The translations under genes were made by a program, and so were the position numbers. From positions 310,001 to 374,000 of the forward strand of contig NZ_QDDR01000002.1 in the NCBI RefSeq assembly GCF_003075525.1: a stretch of 64,000 bases of DNA. The letters run 5' to 3'. This DNA is from Pararhodobacter aggregans. GTDB lineage: Bacteria > Pseudomonadota > Alphaproteobacteria > Rhodobacterales > Rhodobacteraceae. Shown here in pieces: positions 51,381 to 59,883 of this stretch. The notes under the pieces were generated by a model. That model was not told where the DNA came from. It was given only the letters and a program-made list of their open reading frames with translations, and searched no databases. Each line of letters starts with the position of its first letter. The first letter of the stretch is position 1.

Positions 51381-52880
51381 ATGGCCGAGCTGGATGATTC
51401 GCCACAGGGCGCCGAAATCAACGCGGCGCTGTTTTGCCATTTCACCGAAAGCGCCTTCCTGAGTGCCGCGTTGCGGGACCGGGACCGCGCGGCGCTGCTG
51501 GTCAGCGACGACGCGGCGCTGCTGGTGCAGGTGCCTGAGGGGCGGCGCTGCCCGCTCTCGGCCCTTGGCTTTGACCGCCTGCCCATCGAACCCGAGGATG
51601 TCTACGCCAAGCTGCGCGACCGGGTGGCGGCGCTGGGTGCGGTGGAGACGATCCTCATCGACATGACCTGGAGCCTGGCGGCGATGCTGGGCGTCAATGC
51701 CATCGAGGCCTGGGGCACGGTGGCCGAGCAGGCGGCCTCGGATCTGGGTGTCACGGTGGTGTCGATCTACAATCAGGACCGGATGATCGAGGAGCAGTTG
51801 CAGGCCGCGCTCAGGGCGCATCAGCAATTCCTCGCGCCCTCGGGGCTTTACGAGAACCCCTATTGGCTGCCGCGCGAATTGCTGACCGCCTCGACGCTGG
51901 ACGAACAGCTGGGCTTCATGCTGGGCCGGGTGGTGCCCGATTTCGCCGGGCAGACCTTTTTCCGCACCTTCGACAAGGCCGCGGCGCGCGGTGCCTCGCC
52001 GCATTGGCTGGACGAGGACCGGGCGACGCTGGGCGCCCCCTCGGCCCGGGCGCGCTGGCATATCCATTGCCTGGGGCAGCTGAGGGTCTTCGTCGATGGC
52101 CACCGCGAGGTCGACTGGCGCACCAAGGGCGGCGCGCCGAAGAAGAGCAAGACGCTCTTCGCCTATCTGCTGAACGCGGGCGAGAAGGGGGCGCATGCCG
52201 ACCAGATCAGCGAATTGCTGTGGCCGGATCTGGAGGCCGAACAGACCAAGCGCGCCCGGCTGCACCATACCGTCGCCATGGTCCGCAAGGTGCTGGGCTC
52301 GCAGCAATCCATCACCCGCAACGGCGATTATTACCGGCTGAACGTGCCGGACGGCAGCCTGATCGACATCACCGCCTTCGAGCAGCTGTGCCGCCGGGGA
52401 CTGTCGCTTGCCCGGCACGGACAGGAGGATCTGGCGCTGCCGATCTATTTCGAGGCCGAGCGGCTCTATGCGGGCGATCTCTTCGAGGATCTGCCGCTCG
52501 AATACCTCGCGACCGAGACCGAGGACTGGATCATGCCGCGCCGCACCTGGCTGCGCGAGATGGCGATGCGGCTGCATTTCGACCTGTCGAAACTGCTGCG
52601 CAAATACCGCCGTTATGGCGAGGCTTTGGCTTGGGCGCAGAAGGCCGTGGCCATCGACCCGACCAGCGAGGCCGCCAATGCCGAGGCGATGCGCGTGTTC
52701 CATGCCATGGGCCGCCCCGATGCCATGCACCGCCAGTTCCGCCAGTACCGGACGGCGCTGACGACTCTGGGCGAGGCCAAGGAAGGCGTTGAAATCAGGG
52801 CGGTTTATGACGAGCTTTGCCGATCGCTCGACCGGCTTTCGCTGAGCCAAAGAAAAACCAAAGAACTGGTCCTACGGTGA
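51381..52880 (+). CDS. MEDS-SARP (BTAD) transcriptional activator
   Basis: The 499-residue protein has three parts. Residues about 10-160 resemble the MEDS/DcmR sensory domain (HFTESAFLSAAL, ending near GLYENPYWLP). Residues about 215-310 are an OmpR-like winged helix (IHCLGQLRVFVDG, DQISELLWPDLE, RLHHTVAMVRKVLG). Residues about 325-480 are a BTAD/TPR-like activation domain. This is the SARP layout, best known in actinomycetes and uncommon in Alphaproteobacteria. GGAGGGG sets the start at 51381. It lies between the two operons that carry matching boxes. Confidence 0.88.
   Translation: MAELDDSPQGAEINAALFCHFTESAFLSAALRDRDRAALLVSDDAALLVQVPEGRRCPLSALGFDRLPIEPEDVYAKLRDRVAALGAVETILIDMTWSLAAMLGVNAIEAWGTVAEQAASDLGVTVVSIYNQDRMIEEQLQAALRAHQQFLAPSGLYENPYWLPRELLTASTLDEQLGFMLGRVVPDFAGQTFFRTFDKAAARGASPHWLDEDRATLGAPSARARWHIHCLGQLRVFVDGHREVDWRTKGGAPKKSKTLFAYLLNAGEKGAHADQISELLWPDLEAEQTKRARLHHTVAMVRKVLGSQQSITRNGDYYRLNVPDGSLIDITAFEQLCRRGLSLARHGQEDLALPIYFEAERLYAGDLFEDLPLEYLATETEDWIMPRRTWLREMAMRLHFDLSKLLRKYRRYGEALAWAQKAVAIDPTSEAANAEAMRVFHAMGRPDAMHRQFRQYRTALTTLGEAKEGVEIRAVYDELCRSLDRLSLSQRKTKELVLR
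52847..52878 (+). promoter_or_regulatory. SARP-type operator and -10 for the P450/phosphotransferase operon
   Basis: CCAAAG, 5 nt, CCAAAG (52847-52863), 9 nt, then TACGGT (52873-52878). The element lies in the last codons of the regulator gene, 79 bp before the P450 start. Compared with the element upstream of the GMC gene, 16 of 17 box positions match and CCTAnnGT is kept at the same distance. Shared orientation relative to both structural operons argues for one activator. Confidence 0.6.
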
Positions 52881-52941
52881 GTCGCAAGCTCGAGACCCAG
52901 CCCTGAGGGCATCCGGGTCCCCGAGATGGGAGGATATCGAC

Positions 52942-54192
52942 ATGCAAACGATTGACGGCGTCAAGCCGTCGAACGGGTATGACCCGTTCGATCTGAATAC
53001 GCCCCACGCCCGCTGGGAGCAATTCCGCAAGGAAGAGCCCATCTTCTTCCACGAGCCCACCGGCTATTGGGTCGTCTCGCGCTATGACGACATCAAGGCG
53101 ATTTTCGACGACTGGAAGACCTTCAGCTCGGAGAATGCGCAAAAGCCGATGCGGCCGATGTGCGCGGAGGGGCGCAAGATCCTCACCGACGGCGGCTTCA
53201 CCGCCTATTCCGGGCTCACCGCCCGGGTGCCGCCCGATCACACCCGCATCCGCAAGGTGGCGCAATCGTGCTTCGGCCCGCGCCGCTTCAAGTCGATCGA
53301 GCCGCAGATCGAGACGATCGTGAAGACCCACCTCGACCGGCTGGAAGAGGCCGGGCGCGACGGGGGCCCGGTGAACTTCTGGGAGATCGTCGCCTTCCCG
53401 GTCCCGGCGCATGTGCTCTTCACGCTGATGGGCATTCCCGACACCGATGTGCCGAAGATCAAGCAATACGGCATGAGCCGGGGCAAGATGACCTGGTCCG
53501 ACCTGTCGGATGCCGAACAGATCCCGGTGGCGCATGACATGGTGGCCTACTGGAAGTACATCCACGACCTGCTGGATCTGCGCCGGGCCGATCCGGGTGA
53601 CGATTTCCCCTCGGACCTGCTGCGGCTTCAAGCCGAAGGGGCCGATATCAGCACCGAGGAAATCGCCGGTGTCCTCTATTCGACGCTCTTTGCCGGGCAC
53701 GAGACGACCTCGACCTTCATGGGCAATTACCTGATGGCCATGATGGACAATCCCGACGCCTGGGCGGCGATCAAGGCCGATCCGGGCAAGATCCCCAACG
53801 CGGTGGAAGAGATGCTGCGCTACATGCCCTCGGTCGTGGGCTGGCGGCGCAAGGCGCGGACCGAGGCGGTGGTGGGCGGCGTGACGCTGCCCGCCGGGGC
53901 CGAGGTGCTGATGATAACCGGGTCCGCCAACCGCGACGAGGCGCGTTTCCCCAAGGGAGAGACGCTGGACATCACCCGTGACAACGCGCGGACCCATCTG
54001 AGCTTCGGTTACGGCATCCATTATTGCCTGGGCTTCCAGCTGGCCAAGATGGAGGCGGCGATCCTGCTGCGCCAGCTGGCCGAGCGGTTCCCGAACATGA
54101 CGCTCGCCCCGGGCTTCCGCCCTGAATACCACCGCAACATCACCTTCCGGGTTCCGACCTCGGTCATGGTTGAACTGGGTGAGCCCGCATGA
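52942..54192 (+). CDS. Cytochrome P450 (class I, needs separate ferredoxin)
   Basis: The 416-residue soluble P450 has I-helix AGHETTS (residues 251-257), ExxR in EEMLR and the heme loop FGYGIHYCLG with Cys362. There is no reductase fusion, so it must receive electrons from a ferredoxin; one is encoded at the end of the same operon (60627). GGGAGGATAT precedes the start. It would insert one oxygen into the pathway substrate. The stop overlaps the next gene by ATGA. Confidence 0.93.
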   Translation: MQTIDGVKPSNGYDPFDLNTPHARWEQFRKEEPIFFHEPTGYWVVSRYDDIKAIFDDWKTFSSENAQKPMRPMCAEGRKILTDGGFTAYSGLTARVPPDHTRIRKVAQSCFGPRRFKSIEPQIETIVKTHLDRLEEAGRDGGPVNFWEIVAFPVPAHVLFTLMGIPDTDVPKIKQYGMSRGKMTWSDLSDAEQIPVAHDMVAYWKYIHDLLDLRRADPGDDFPSDLLRLQAEGADISTEEIAGVLYSTLFAGHETTSTFMGNYLMAMMDNPDAWAAIKADPGKIPNAVEEMLRYMPSVVGWRRKARTEAVVGGVTLPAGAEVLMITGSANRDEARFPKGETLDITRDNARTHLSFGYGIHYCLGFQLAKMEAAILLRQLAERFPNMTLAPGFRPEYHRNITFRVPTSVMVELGEPA

Positions 54193-55268
54193 TCGCCACC
54201 GACGGAACCTATACGCTGGCCTTCGCCCAGATCGGCAAGCACGATCTGGCGCGGGTGGGCGGCAAATGCGCGTCTCTGGGCGAGATGACGCAGGCCGGTG
54301 TCGCGGTGCCGCCGGGCTTTGCGGTGACCACGGACGGTTATCTGGCGATGCTGGAGGAATCGGGCCTCAGGGCCGAGATCGAGCGGCATCTGGCCCGCGT
54401 CGATCCCGACGACATCGACAGCATCGACCGCGCCGCGCAGGCGATCCGCATCCGCATCCGCGGCCACCGCATGCCCGAGGCGGTCGAGGCGGCGATCCGT
54501 GCGGCTTACGCCAGCATGGGGGAGGGGACGCCGGTTGCCGTGCGCTCCTCGGCCACGGCCGAGGATCTGCCCGACGCCTCCTTCGCCGGGCAGCAGGATA
54601 CCTATCTGTGGGTCAAGGGCGCCGATGCCGTGGTCGAGAAGGTGCGCGATTGCTGGGCCTCGCTCTTTGCCACCCGCGCCGTGGCCTATCGCGAGAAGAA
54701 CAAGATCCCGCATGTCGACGTGAACATGAGCGTCGGCGTGCAGAAGATGGTGAACGCGCGCGCCGCGGGCGTGGCGATGACGCTGGACCCGGGCACCGGC
54801 GACCGCACGCGGATCGTCATCGACGCCAGCTGGGGCCTGGGCGAGATGGTCGTCTCGGGCGTGGTGACGCCCGACAATTTCAGCGTCGAGAAGGTGCTGA
54901 TGGAGATCATCGACCGCAAGATCAGCGACAAGCATGTCGAGTTGCTGGGCGACGCCGAACGCGGCGAAACGGTCGAGCGCGAGGTCGAAGCGGCACGGCG
55001 CAAGACGCCCAGCCTGACCGACGCGCAGGTCATCGCCGTGGCCCAGCTGGCCAAGCGGCTGGAACGCCAGAACGGCTGCCCGCAGGACGTGGAATGGGCG
55101 ATCGACGCCGATCTGCCGGACGGCGAGAACCTGCTGGCGCTGCAATCGCGCCCCGAAACGATCTGGTCGCAGAAGAAAAAGGCGGCGCCGGCCAGCGCCT
55201 ATGCCGTCGGGATGATGGGGATCGTCAACACCCTCACCAACCCGCTGGCCGCCAGAAAGAAGACCTGA
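54189..55268 (+). CDS. PEP-synthase-like ATP-binding subunit (phenylphosphate synthase beta-like)
   Basis: The 359-residue protein is just the N-terminal nucleotide-binding part of PEP synthase/PPDK. It has GGKCASLGEM, the conserved VRSSATAEDLPDASFAGQQ around Arg119, and LLALQSRPET (QSR at 319-321). It lacks the phosphohistidine domain, which is in the next gene. This split, with a subunit of about 40 kDa, is that of phenylphosphate synthase, which transfers phosphate from ATP to a hydroxyl and releases AMP and Pi. It is coupled to the P450 gene by a 4-bp overlap. Confidence 0.87.
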   Translation: MIATDGTYTLAFAQIGKHDLARVGGKCASLGEMTQAGVAVPPGFAVTTDGYLAMLEESGLRAEIERHLARVDPDDIDSIDRAAQAIRIRIRGHRMPEAVEAAIRAAYASMGEGTPVAVRSSATAEDLPDASFAGQQDTYLWVKGADAVVEKVRDCWASLFATRAVAYREKNKIPHVDVNMSVGVQKMVNARAAGVAMTLDPGTGDRTRIVIDASWGLGEMVVSGVVTPDNFSVEKVLMEIIDRKISDKHVELLGDAERGETVEREVEAARRKTPSLTDAQVIAVAQLAKRLERQNGCPQDVEWAIDADLPDGENLLALQSRPETIWSQKKKAAPASAYAVGMMGIVNTLTNPLAARKKT

Positions 55269-55306
55269 CGCTACGAGACTATGGCCATTCTCTGGGAGGA
55301 TTCAGA

Positions 55307-57118
55307 ATGGACGCCATGAAGAGCATGTTCCCCTCGGCCTTCGAGGTTCCGACCCCGAAGGGCGCCGAGGGCTGGCAAGACCTTTACCCCTATTACACGC
55401 ATTTCCTGCCGCAACGCCGGGCGCAGGACGACGCCACCTTCTGGTTCTGCAACTCGCAGCACTGGCCGACGCCGTTTCGTCCCTTCGACACGGTGATGCT
55501 GGATTTCGCCATCAAGGGGCTGGGGCAATACAACACCCGCCACCTGCTGGTGCCGCCCGCCAATGGCGTCGATTACCGGATCCTGAACGGCTACGTCTAT
55601 TTCTCGCCCGTGGCTGTCCCCGGCGAGCAGATCGAGGCGCGGGTTCCGCATTTCATGGAGCGCGCCGGGCATTACTTCATGAACTGGGGCGATCTCTACG
55701 CCAATTGGAAGGACAAGGTCCTGGCCAAGATCCGCCAGCTGGAGGCCCTGAATTTCGAGGCGCTGCCGGAGGTGGAGGCGCTGGAGGTGGTGACGGGGGG
55801 CGTGGGCCTCGACAGCACCAACCAGCTCTTCGACCAATACGACAAGGCCATCGAGCTGGCCTACAAGATCTGGCAGCATCATTTCGAGTTCCTGAACCTC
55901 GGCTATGCCGCCTATCTCGATTTCTTCGGCTTCATGAAGGGCCAGTTCCCGCAGATCCCCGATCAGGCCATCGCCAAGATGGTGCAGGGCGTCGATTCGG
56001 AACTCTTCCGCCCCGATGACGAGATCAAGAAACTGGCCAAGCTCGCCGTGGCCTCGGGCCTCGCCCCGGTGTTCGAAAGCGACAGCACCGAGGTGATCCT
56101 GGCCAATCTGGCCACCAAGGCGGGCGGCAAGGAATGGCTGGCGCAATGGGAGGCGGCCAAGGACCCGTGGTTCAACTTCACCTCGGGCAACGGCTTCTAT
56201 TCGACCGACAAATACTGGATCGACCATCTGGACATCCCGATGGGCTATCTGCGCGACTATATCCAGCGGCTGCAGGAGGGTGACGAGATCATGCGCCCGA
56301 CCGCCACGCTGCTGGCCGAGCGTGACCGCATCACCGCCGAATACCGCGAGATGATGGATGACGAGGCGCAGGCGGTGTTTGACGGCAAGCTGGGTCTGGC
56401 GCGGACCGTGTTCCCCTATGTCGAAGACCACAACTTCTACATCGAGCATTGGGCGCTGGGCGTCTTCTGGCGGAAGATGCGGCAGCTGTCGAAGCTGCTG
56501 AAGGATCAGGGCTTCTGGGAGAACGACGACGACATGTTCTTCCTCAACCGCAACGAGGTGCGGGATGTGCTGTGGGATTATTCGGCCGGCTGGGCCATCG
56601 GCGTGCCCTATCGCGGCACCGCCGTCTGGCCCGGGGAGATCGCGCGCCGCCGCAAGATCTACGAGGCTTTGGCCGCGGAATCGCCGCTGCCCGCGCTGAA
56701 CAACCCGCCCGAGGTCATCACCGAGCCCTTCACCATCATGCTCTGGGGCATCACCTCGGACGCGGTAGAGCGCTGGGTGAAGTCGGACGAGGATGACGGC
56801 GCCCTGCGCGGCATGGCGGGCTCGCCCGGGGTGGTCGAGGGGGTGGCCCGCGTGCTGCGCTCGCCCGATCAACTCAGCGAGTTGCAGAAGGGCGATATTC
56901 TGGTCACGCCGGTGACCGCGCCCTCCTGGGCGCCCGTGTTCGGCAAGATCGGCGCCGCCGTCACCGACATCGGCGGCATGATGAGCCACGCCGCCATCGT
57001 CTGCCGCGAATATGGCCTGCCGGCCGTGACCGGCACCGGCAACGCCAGTTCGCGGATCAAGACGGGCATGCGCCTGCGGGTCGATGGCAACGCCGGAACG
57101 GTGACGATCCTCGACTGA
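55307..57118 (+). CDS. PEP-utilising phosphohistidine subunit (phenylphosphate synthase alpha-like)
   Basis: The 603-residue protein has a large N-terminal region (about 1-500) with many Trp, Phe and Tyr, likely the acceptor-binding part. At the C-terminus is the swivelling phosphohistidine domain GGMMSHAAIVCREYGLPAV, with His561. No PEP/pyruvate TIM-barrel is present, so it is neither PEP synthase nor PPDK. Size and content match the 70-kDa subunit of phenylphosphate synthase, which phosphorylates phenol. The start at 55307 has GGGAGGA; the gap to the ATP-binding gene is 38 bp. Confidence 0.85.
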   Translation: MDAMKSMFPSAFEVPTPKGAEGWQDLYPYYTHFLPQRRAQDDATFWFCNSQHWPTPFRPFDTVMLDFAIKGLGQYNTRHLLVPPANGVDYRILNGYVYFSPVAVPGEQIEARVPHFMERAGHYFMNWGDLYANWKDKVLAKIRQLEALNFEALPEVEALEVVTGGVGLDSTNQLFDQYDKAIELAYKIWQHHFEFLNLGYAAYLDFFGFMKGQFPQIPDQAIAKMVQGVDSELFRPDDEIKKLAKLAVASGLAPVFESDSTEVILANLATKAGGKEWLAQWEAAKDPWFNFTSGNGFYSTDKYWIDHLDIPMGYLRDYIQRLQEGDEIMRPTATLLAERDRITAEYREMMDDEAQAVFDGKLGLARTVFPYVEDHNFYIEHWALGVFWRKMRQLSKLLKDQGFWENDDDMFFLNRNEVRDVLWDYSAGWAIGVPYRGTAVWPGEIARRRKIYEALAAESPLPALNNPPEVITEPFTIMLWGITSDAVERWVKSDEDDGALRGMAGSPGVVEGVARVLRSPDQLSELQKGDILVTPVTAPSWAPVFGKIGAAVTDIGGMMSHAAIVCREYGLPAVTGTGNASSRIKTGMRLRVDGNAGTVTILD

Positions 57119-57123
57119 CCCCC

Positions 57124-57148
57124 CGGGGGGCCGCCGGGCCCCCCGTTT
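57124..57148 (+). terminator. GC hairpin between the phosphotransferase and HD genes
   Basis: A perfect 9-bp stem CGGGGGGCC / GGCCCCCCG with a 4-nt loop is followed by TTTCC, just after the phosphohistidine gene stop. The short T run makes it a weak or partial terminator. It would lower expression of the genes from 57167 on or protect the 3' end of the upstream message. Confidence 0.5.
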
Positions 57149-57166
57149 CCTTGCTGTGGACGCCTG

Positions 57167-57766
57167 ATGATGCCTGCTGACCTGTCGCGCTACGATCCCG
57201 TCTGGCGCGCCGCCGAACCCTACATGCGCGCCCGCAAGAACGACGTGCATATCCCGCTGTCCTTCGCCTGGTGCGTGCGGCTCCTGGAACATTTCCCCCA
57301 GGCCGACCGCGATGTCTGCCTGCTGGCGATCCTTCTGCATGACATCGGCTGGTGGGCCATCGACATGGAGGAGATCATCGAACAGGGCTTCCGGTCCGAG
57401 AACATCCTGCAATCGGATGTGCGCTACCGGCACGAGGCCGAGGGCGTGCGGCTGGGGACCGAGGTCTTGCGCGCGACCGGCTGGTCCGAGGCGGTCATCG
57501 CCCAGGTCTGCGAGATCATCGACGGCCACGACACCCGGCCCGAGCCGCGGCATCTGAACGACCGCATCGTGCGCGACAGTGACAAGCTCTGGCGCTACGA
57601 GGTGACGGGCACCGCCGTCGGCTGCGACTGGTTCGGCGAGACGCCGGTGCAGAACTGCGCCCGCAACGAGGCAATCCTGCCGAAATTCGAGACCGAGCCG
57701 GGCCGCCGCATGGCGACCGAGGAACTGGCCCGCACCCGGGCCCTGCTGCTCGCGCATGTGCTTTAG
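57167..57766 (+). CDS. HD-domain metalloprotein (1)
   Basis: The 199-residue protein carries a full HD ligand set: His28, His58-Asp59 (LLHDIGW), His89, His121 (IIDGHDT) and Asp137 or Asp139 (DSDK). The H...HD...H...H...D pattern can hold two metals, as in some phosphohydrolases and in the diiron oxygenases PhnZ and myo-inositol oxygenase. Next to a phosphotransferase, a phosphatase acting on the phosphorylated intermediate is one reading; a C-C or C-P type oxygenase is the other. Its paralog is at 59212. Confidence 0.8.
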   Translation: MMPADLSRYDPVWRAAEPYMRARKNDVHIPLSFAWCVRLLEHFPQADRDVCLLAILLHDIGWWAIDMEEIIEQGFRSENILQSDVRYRHEAEGVRLGTEVLRATGWSEAVIAQVCEIIDGHDTRPEPRHLNDRIVRDSDKLWRYEVTGTAVGCDWFGETPVQNCARNEAILPKFETEPGRRMATEELARTRALLLAHVL

Positions 57767-57778
57767 GGGAACGCGCTG

Positions 57779-59215
57779 ATGGATATGTTCATGGACGGGG
57801 GCTGGGTCGCCGCGCAATCGGGGCAAGTGATGCCGGTGACGGATCCGACCTCCGGCGCGGTCATCGACACCGTGCCGATGGGGCAGGCCGCGGATGCCGG
57901 GCGGGCCATCGCCTCGGCCGCCCGGGCTTTTGAGAACTGGAAGCGCGTGCCGATGGCCGAGCGGGTGCGGCTGGTCAAGGCCTGCGCGCAGGCGATGCGG
58001 GATCAGGCGCCGCGGATCGGCGCGGCGCTGAACCGCGAACTCGGCCGCCCGCTGCCCGGCTGCATCGCCGAGATCGCCAGTTCCGCCAACCTCCTGGACA
58101 TCTATGCCGAGGAAGGGTTGCGGCTTTACGCGACGCAGGCGCTGGGCTCGGCGCCCGGGGAGCGGATCGTCGTGACCCGCGATCCGGTCGGCGTGGTGGT
58201 GGCGATCACGCCTTTCAACTATCCGATCACGCTGTTGATGTTCAAACTGGGCGCGGCGCTGATCGCCGGTTGCCCGGTGGTCACCAAGCCGTCCGAGGAC
58301 ACGCCGCTGTCGACGCTGCTGCTGGCGGAACTCTTCCACGCGACCGGCCTGCCCGCGGGGCTGTTCAACGTGGTGACCGGCGCGCGGGAGCTGGGCGAGG
58401 CGCTGGTCGCCCATCCGGTGCCGCGCAAGATCGCCTTTACCGGCTCGGTTCCGGCGGGAAAGGCCATCGCCGCCGCCGCCGCCGGGACCATGAAACGGGT
58501 GACGCTGGAGCTGGGCGGGCATTCCGCCGCCATCGTCTGCGCCGATGCCGATCTCGACAAGGCAGCCGAGGCGATCACCCGCCACGGCTTCGCCAACAGC
58601 GGGCAGTTCTGCTACCGTGTGAACCGCCTCTATGTCGAGCGCCCGGTCTATGAGGCGCTGCTCGACCGCCTCGCCACCCGCGCGCGAAAGCTGACGCTGG
58701 CGCCTGCGGGCGGCGAGGGCGACCTGGGCCCGCTGGTCAATGCCCGCATCTTCGCCACCTCGGAACAGCAGATCGCCGATGCGCGGGCCCGGGGCGCGCG
58801 GATCCTGGCGGGGGGCGACCGGGCGACCGGCCCCGGCTACGACGGCGGCTGCTACATGCCGCCCACGCTGATCGCCGACGCCACGCCCGAGATGCTGGTC
58901 ATGCGCGAAGAGACCTTCGGCCCGGTGATCGGCATCGCCCCGGTGGACAGCCCGGCCGAGGGGCTGCGGCTGGCCAATGACAGCCGGTTCGGGCTGGCCG
59001 GTTTCGTCTTCACCCGCGACCTCGCGCTCGGCATGGCGCTGTGCGAGGGGTTCGAGGCGGGCTCCGTCTGGCTCAACGACATCCAGCGCGCCAGCCATCA
59101 TGTCCCCTTCGGCGGCATGAAGGAAAGCGGGCTGGGCCGCGAGAAGGGCCGCTACGGCGTTGTAAGCTATCTGGAATACAAGACCCTCTACCTCAGCTGG
59201 GAGCCGCCGCTGTGA
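57779..59215 (+). CDS. NAD(P)-dependent aldehyde dehydrogenase (3)
   Basis: The 478-residue ALDH has LELGGHS with the catalytic Glu, and Cys278 in GQFCYR. ITPFNYPI and FTGSVPAGK line the cofactor site, and HHVPFGGMKESGLGREKG closes the protein. It belongs to the succinate-semialdehyde dehydrogenase-like side of the family by general resemblance. It sits between the two HD genes, 12 bp after the first and overlapping the second by 4 bp. It likely oxidises an aldehyde formed in the P450 pathway. Confidence 0.9.
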   Translation: MDMFMDGGWVAAQSGQVMPVTDPTSGAVIDTVPMGQAADAGRAIASAARAFENWKRVPMAERVRLVKACAQAMRDQAPRIGAALNRELGRPLPGCIAEIASSANLLDIYAEEGLRLYATQALGSAPGERIVVTRDPVGVVVAITPFNYPITLLMFKLGAALIAGCPVVTKPSEDTPLSTLLLAELFHATGLPAGLFNVVTGARELGEALVAHPVPRKIAFTGSVPAGKAIAAAAAGTMKRVTLELGGHSAAIVCADADLDKAAEAITRHGFANSGQFCYRVNRLYVERPVYEALLDRLATRARKLTLAPAGGEGDLGPLVNARIFATSEQQIADARARGARILAGGDRATGPGYDGGCYMPPTLIADATPEMLVMREETFGPVIGIAPVDSPAEGLRLANDSRFGLAGFVFTRDLALGMALCEGFEAGSVWLNDIQRASHHVPFGGMKESGLGREKGRYGVVSYLEYKTLYLSWEPPL

Positions 59216-59883
59216 CCCCTGATGACGTCTTCCTGCCCCGCGACCTGCCGCTCTGGCACGACGCGCGCGCCTATCTCGACGTGCGCAACAACGACGAACA
59301 CACGATCGTCGCCTATGGTCTGGCCCGCGCGTTGCTGGCCCAGATCCCCGAGGCGGAGGAAAGCGTGGTCCTGCCCGCGATCCTGCTGCACGATGTGGGC
59401 TGGAAGCGCATCCCTGAGGATCTGCTGCTTCTGGCCATCGGCCGCTACCCCAGCCGCAAGGATCTGGTGCGCGAGCACGAGCTGCACTCGGTCGAGATCG
59501 CCCGCGAGGTCCTGCAACGCCACCGCCCCGAGGGCGTCGATATCGAGGCGGTGCTGGCCATCATCGACGGCCATGATACGGTGAAAGAGGCCAAGAACCT
59601 CAACGACGCGGTACTGAAGGATGCGGACAAGGGCTGGCGCACCACGCCGCACGGGATGCGCACCATCGCCGGCTGGTACGGCGTCCCGGTGTCCGAGGTG
59701 CTGATGATGCTGCGCGAACGCTCGAACCCCTTGATGCTGACGCCGCAGGGCCGGGCGCTGGCCGAGGCCAATACCGCCGCCGTCGCCGCCGAACAGGCGA
59801 TCCGGGCCTATCTGGGCCGCGGTGCCGAATTCCCCCAGTTCCCCCAGACCGAAGGAGCGGGCCAATGGGCGACATCTCGTTGA
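59212..59883 (+). CDS. HD-domain metalloprotein (2), GTG start
   Basis: The 223-residue protein is a paralog of the 57167 product. Its ligands fall at almost the same numbers: His30, His60-Asp61 (LLHDVGW), His89 or His92, His121 (IIDGHDT), Asp137 or Asp139. It has an extra C-terminal tail of about 30 residues. The start is a GTG within the ALDH stop (GTGA), which is the only start that keeps the homologous N-terminus. Two copies in one operon may form a heterodimer or act on two intermediates. Confidence 0.8.
   Translation: MTPDDVFLPRDLPLWHDARAYLDVRNNDEHTIVAYGLARALLAQIPEAEESVVLPAILLHDVGWKRIPEDLLLLAIGRYPSRKDLVREHELHSVEIAREVLQRHRPEGVDIEAVLAIIDGHDTVKEAKNLNDAVLKDADKGWRTTPHGMRTIAGWYGVPVSEVLMMLRERSNPLMLTPQGRALAEANTAAVAAEQAIRAYLGRGAEFPQFPQTEGAGQWATSR

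Noticed and set aside
54170-57118. Possible frameshifted single PEP synthase gene
   Set aside because: The second gene has its own GGGAGGA and Met at 55307, the first has a complete domain with a normal end, and phenylphosphate synthase is naturally split the same way. The PEP/pyruvate barrel is missing from both.
54189-57118. Rifampicin phosphotransferase
   Set aside because: That enzyme is one chain holding both domains. Here they are separate proteins in a catabolic operon with a P450, so resistance is the weaker reading.
57124-57148. Operon end after the phosphotransferase genes
   Set aside because: The stem is strong, but the T run is only three bases and the next genes on the strand continue the pathway with tight overlaps. 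I treat it as a partial terminator inside one operon.
55271-59101. A 1276-codon open frame on the minus strand
   Set aside because: It lies opposite the phosphohistidine, HD and ALDH genes, whose motifs and start sites are clear. Its translation is rich in Arg, His and Gly with no domain, as expected from antisense of GC-rich codons.
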